A stretch of 64,000 nucleotides of DNA from an uncultured Lachnospiraceae bacterium. Its GTDB lineage: Bacteria > Bacillota > Clostridia > Lachnospirales > Lachnospiraceae. The translations under genes and the position numbers were made by a program. Below the pieces are notes generated by a model. The model made no database searches. It had not been told where the DNA came from and saw nothing but the letters and a program-made list of their open reading frames with translations. The stretch is from positions 1 to 64,000 of the forward strand of contig CAJTUZ010000001.1 of assembly GCA_910579735.1 (NCBI GenBank), read 5' to 3'. Positions 63,312-64,000 of this stretch are shown here, in pieces. Numbering within the stretch: the first letter of the stretch is position 1; each line of letters starts with the position of its first letter.

Positions 63312-63716
63312 ATGTGCGGAGTACGCAGGAAACTGGGGGACGCGGAGTTGGAGATCATGCAGGTGATCTGGAAAAGCGGGGAGGCCGTTACGTCGAATTA
63401 TATTCTAAAGGAACTGCAGGGACGGAGAAAATGGCAGTTGTCTACGTTGATGACCTCGTTATCGAGATTATGTGATAAAGAATTTGTCACCTGCGACCGT
63501 TCAAAGGGGATGAATTTATATATGGCGCTGGTTTCGGAGAATGATTATAAGATGAAAGAAGGCAGGCATTTTTTGCAGAGGCTGTATGATAATTCCGTCC
63601 GGAATCTGGTGGCGACTTTGTATGGAAACGACGTGCTGGCGGACGCTGATATTCAGGAGCTGCGGCAGTTTCTGGATGAAATAGAAGAAAAGAGTGACGG
63701 GGAGAAATCATCATGA
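63312..63716 (+). CDS. BlaI/MecI-family repressor
   Basis: A 134-residue winged-helix repressor: LGDAELEIMQVIWKSGEAVT, LSTLMTSLSRLCDKEFV, and a C-terminal dimerisation helix. In the known systems a membrane M56 protease triggers its cleavage and derepression. GGAG precedes the ATG. It overlaps the next gene by four bases (ATGA), which begins the M56 protein. No beta-lactamase gene is visible in the window, so the controlled gene, if any, lies further right or elsewhere. Confidence 0.92.
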   Translation: MCGVRRKLGDAELEIMQVIWKSGEAVTSNYILKELQGRRKWQLSTLMTSLSRLCDKEFVTCDRSKGMNLYMALVSENDYKMKEGRHFLQRLYDNSVRNLVATLYGNDVLADADIQELRQFLDEIEEKSDGEKSS

Positions 63717-64000
63717 TAACGAGTCTGTTTCTTTTATTTTTGGAAGTTTCTCTGTCAACAAGTCTGATCGTGCTTATTCTGGCCGGTCTTTCTCCTCTTT
63801 TGAATAAGCGGTATGCCGCAAAATGGAAACGTCTGATCTGGCTGTTTCTGGCAGTGCAGCTGTTACTTCCGGTGCAGGGTCCTGCCGCGGAAACCATTGC
63901 CGGTCTGGCTGCTCAGATCGGGGCGATGCGGGCGGCGCAGACACAAACGGCGCCGGCAGACATAGAGGGGAGCCATACTGCACCGTACAGGAGGATCGTT
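63713..64000 (+). CDS. M56-family sensor peptidase (BlaR1-like), N-terminal part
   Basis: The frame is open to the window edge, giving 96 residues. It has two hydrophobic segments (SLFLLFLEVSLSTSLIVLIL and LIWLFLAVQLLLPV) separated by NKRYAAKWKRL, the normal opening of BlaR1/MecR1 M56 proteins. The zinc motif would lie beyond the edge. ATGA overlap with the BlaI-type gene indicates a coupled regulatory pair. Confidence 0.8.
   Translation, partial: MITSLFLLFLEVSLSTSLIVLILAGLSPLLNKRYAAKWKRLIWLFLAVQLLLPVQGPAAETIAGLAAQIGAMRAAQTQTAPADIEGSHTAPYRRIV

Overview
The window looks like a chromosomal segment of an anaerobic, low-to-moderate GC Firmicute of the Clostridia, most likely a Lachnospiraceae. 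The basis is a complete thl-crt-hbd-bcd-etfB-etfA butyryl-CoA operon, YesM/YesN-type two-component systems beside sugar ABC transporters, GH127/GH2/GH94 glycan enzymes and strong AGGAGG-type ribosome binding sites. No rRNA, tRNA, CRISPR array, prophage or transposase gene was recognised. The organism call is an inference; no search was run.

Layout. 0.2-5.3 kb: an AgrA/AgrC-like LytTR regulator and GHKL kinase, divergent from a BceAB-type peptide ABC transporter, with four phased direct repeats between them. 5.4-10.2 kb: a GH127 beta-L-arabinofuranosidase, an AraC regulator, a class II aldolase and an SDR reductase. 10.5-13.9 kb: thioredoxin reductase, a secreted SH3-NlpC/P60 hydrolase, a candidate structured RNA and hpf (raiA). 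14.0-20.1 kb: a GT-C membrane protein, a fused GT2-GtrA protein (together resembling a three-component envelope glycosylation system), an M23 peptidase and a chemoreceptor. 20.2-26.6 kb: the butyrate operon, with tandem repeats and two hairpins between crt and hbd. 26.9-31.5 kb: an ABC-2 exporter with a large accessory membrane protein. 31.6-33.5 kb: ybaK, mtnA and a small protein. 33.6-41.6 kb: GH2 beta-galactosidase, an unknown zinc-ribbon-like membrane protein, a TetR regulator, a DUF255 thioredoxin-fold protein and an unknown protein. 41.8-52.6 kb: a probable chitobiose phosphorolysis locus (GH94 phosphorylase, phosphohexomutase, YesM kinase, sugar ABC transporter, YesN regulator, nagB). 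52.6-64 kb: two lipoproteins, an Rrf2 regulator, a class M sirtuin with a zinc macrodomain hydrolase, several single genes and a BlaI-M56 regulatory pair cut by the window edge.

The most unusual feature is a family of long palindromic elements. Three copies (7.35-7.68, 10.19-10.43 and 57.66-57.88 kb) share two conserved internal boxes. Each copy sits inside its own different but almost perfectly self-complementary stem. A fourth element (37.97-38.19 kb) has the same architecture with little sequence similarity. No protein or RNA family known to me explains them. Also worth following up are the sirtuin-macrodomain pair without its usual lipoylation partners, the multi-stem RNA candidate before hpf, the phased operator of the LytTR system, and the repeat/hairpin block inside the butyrate operon.
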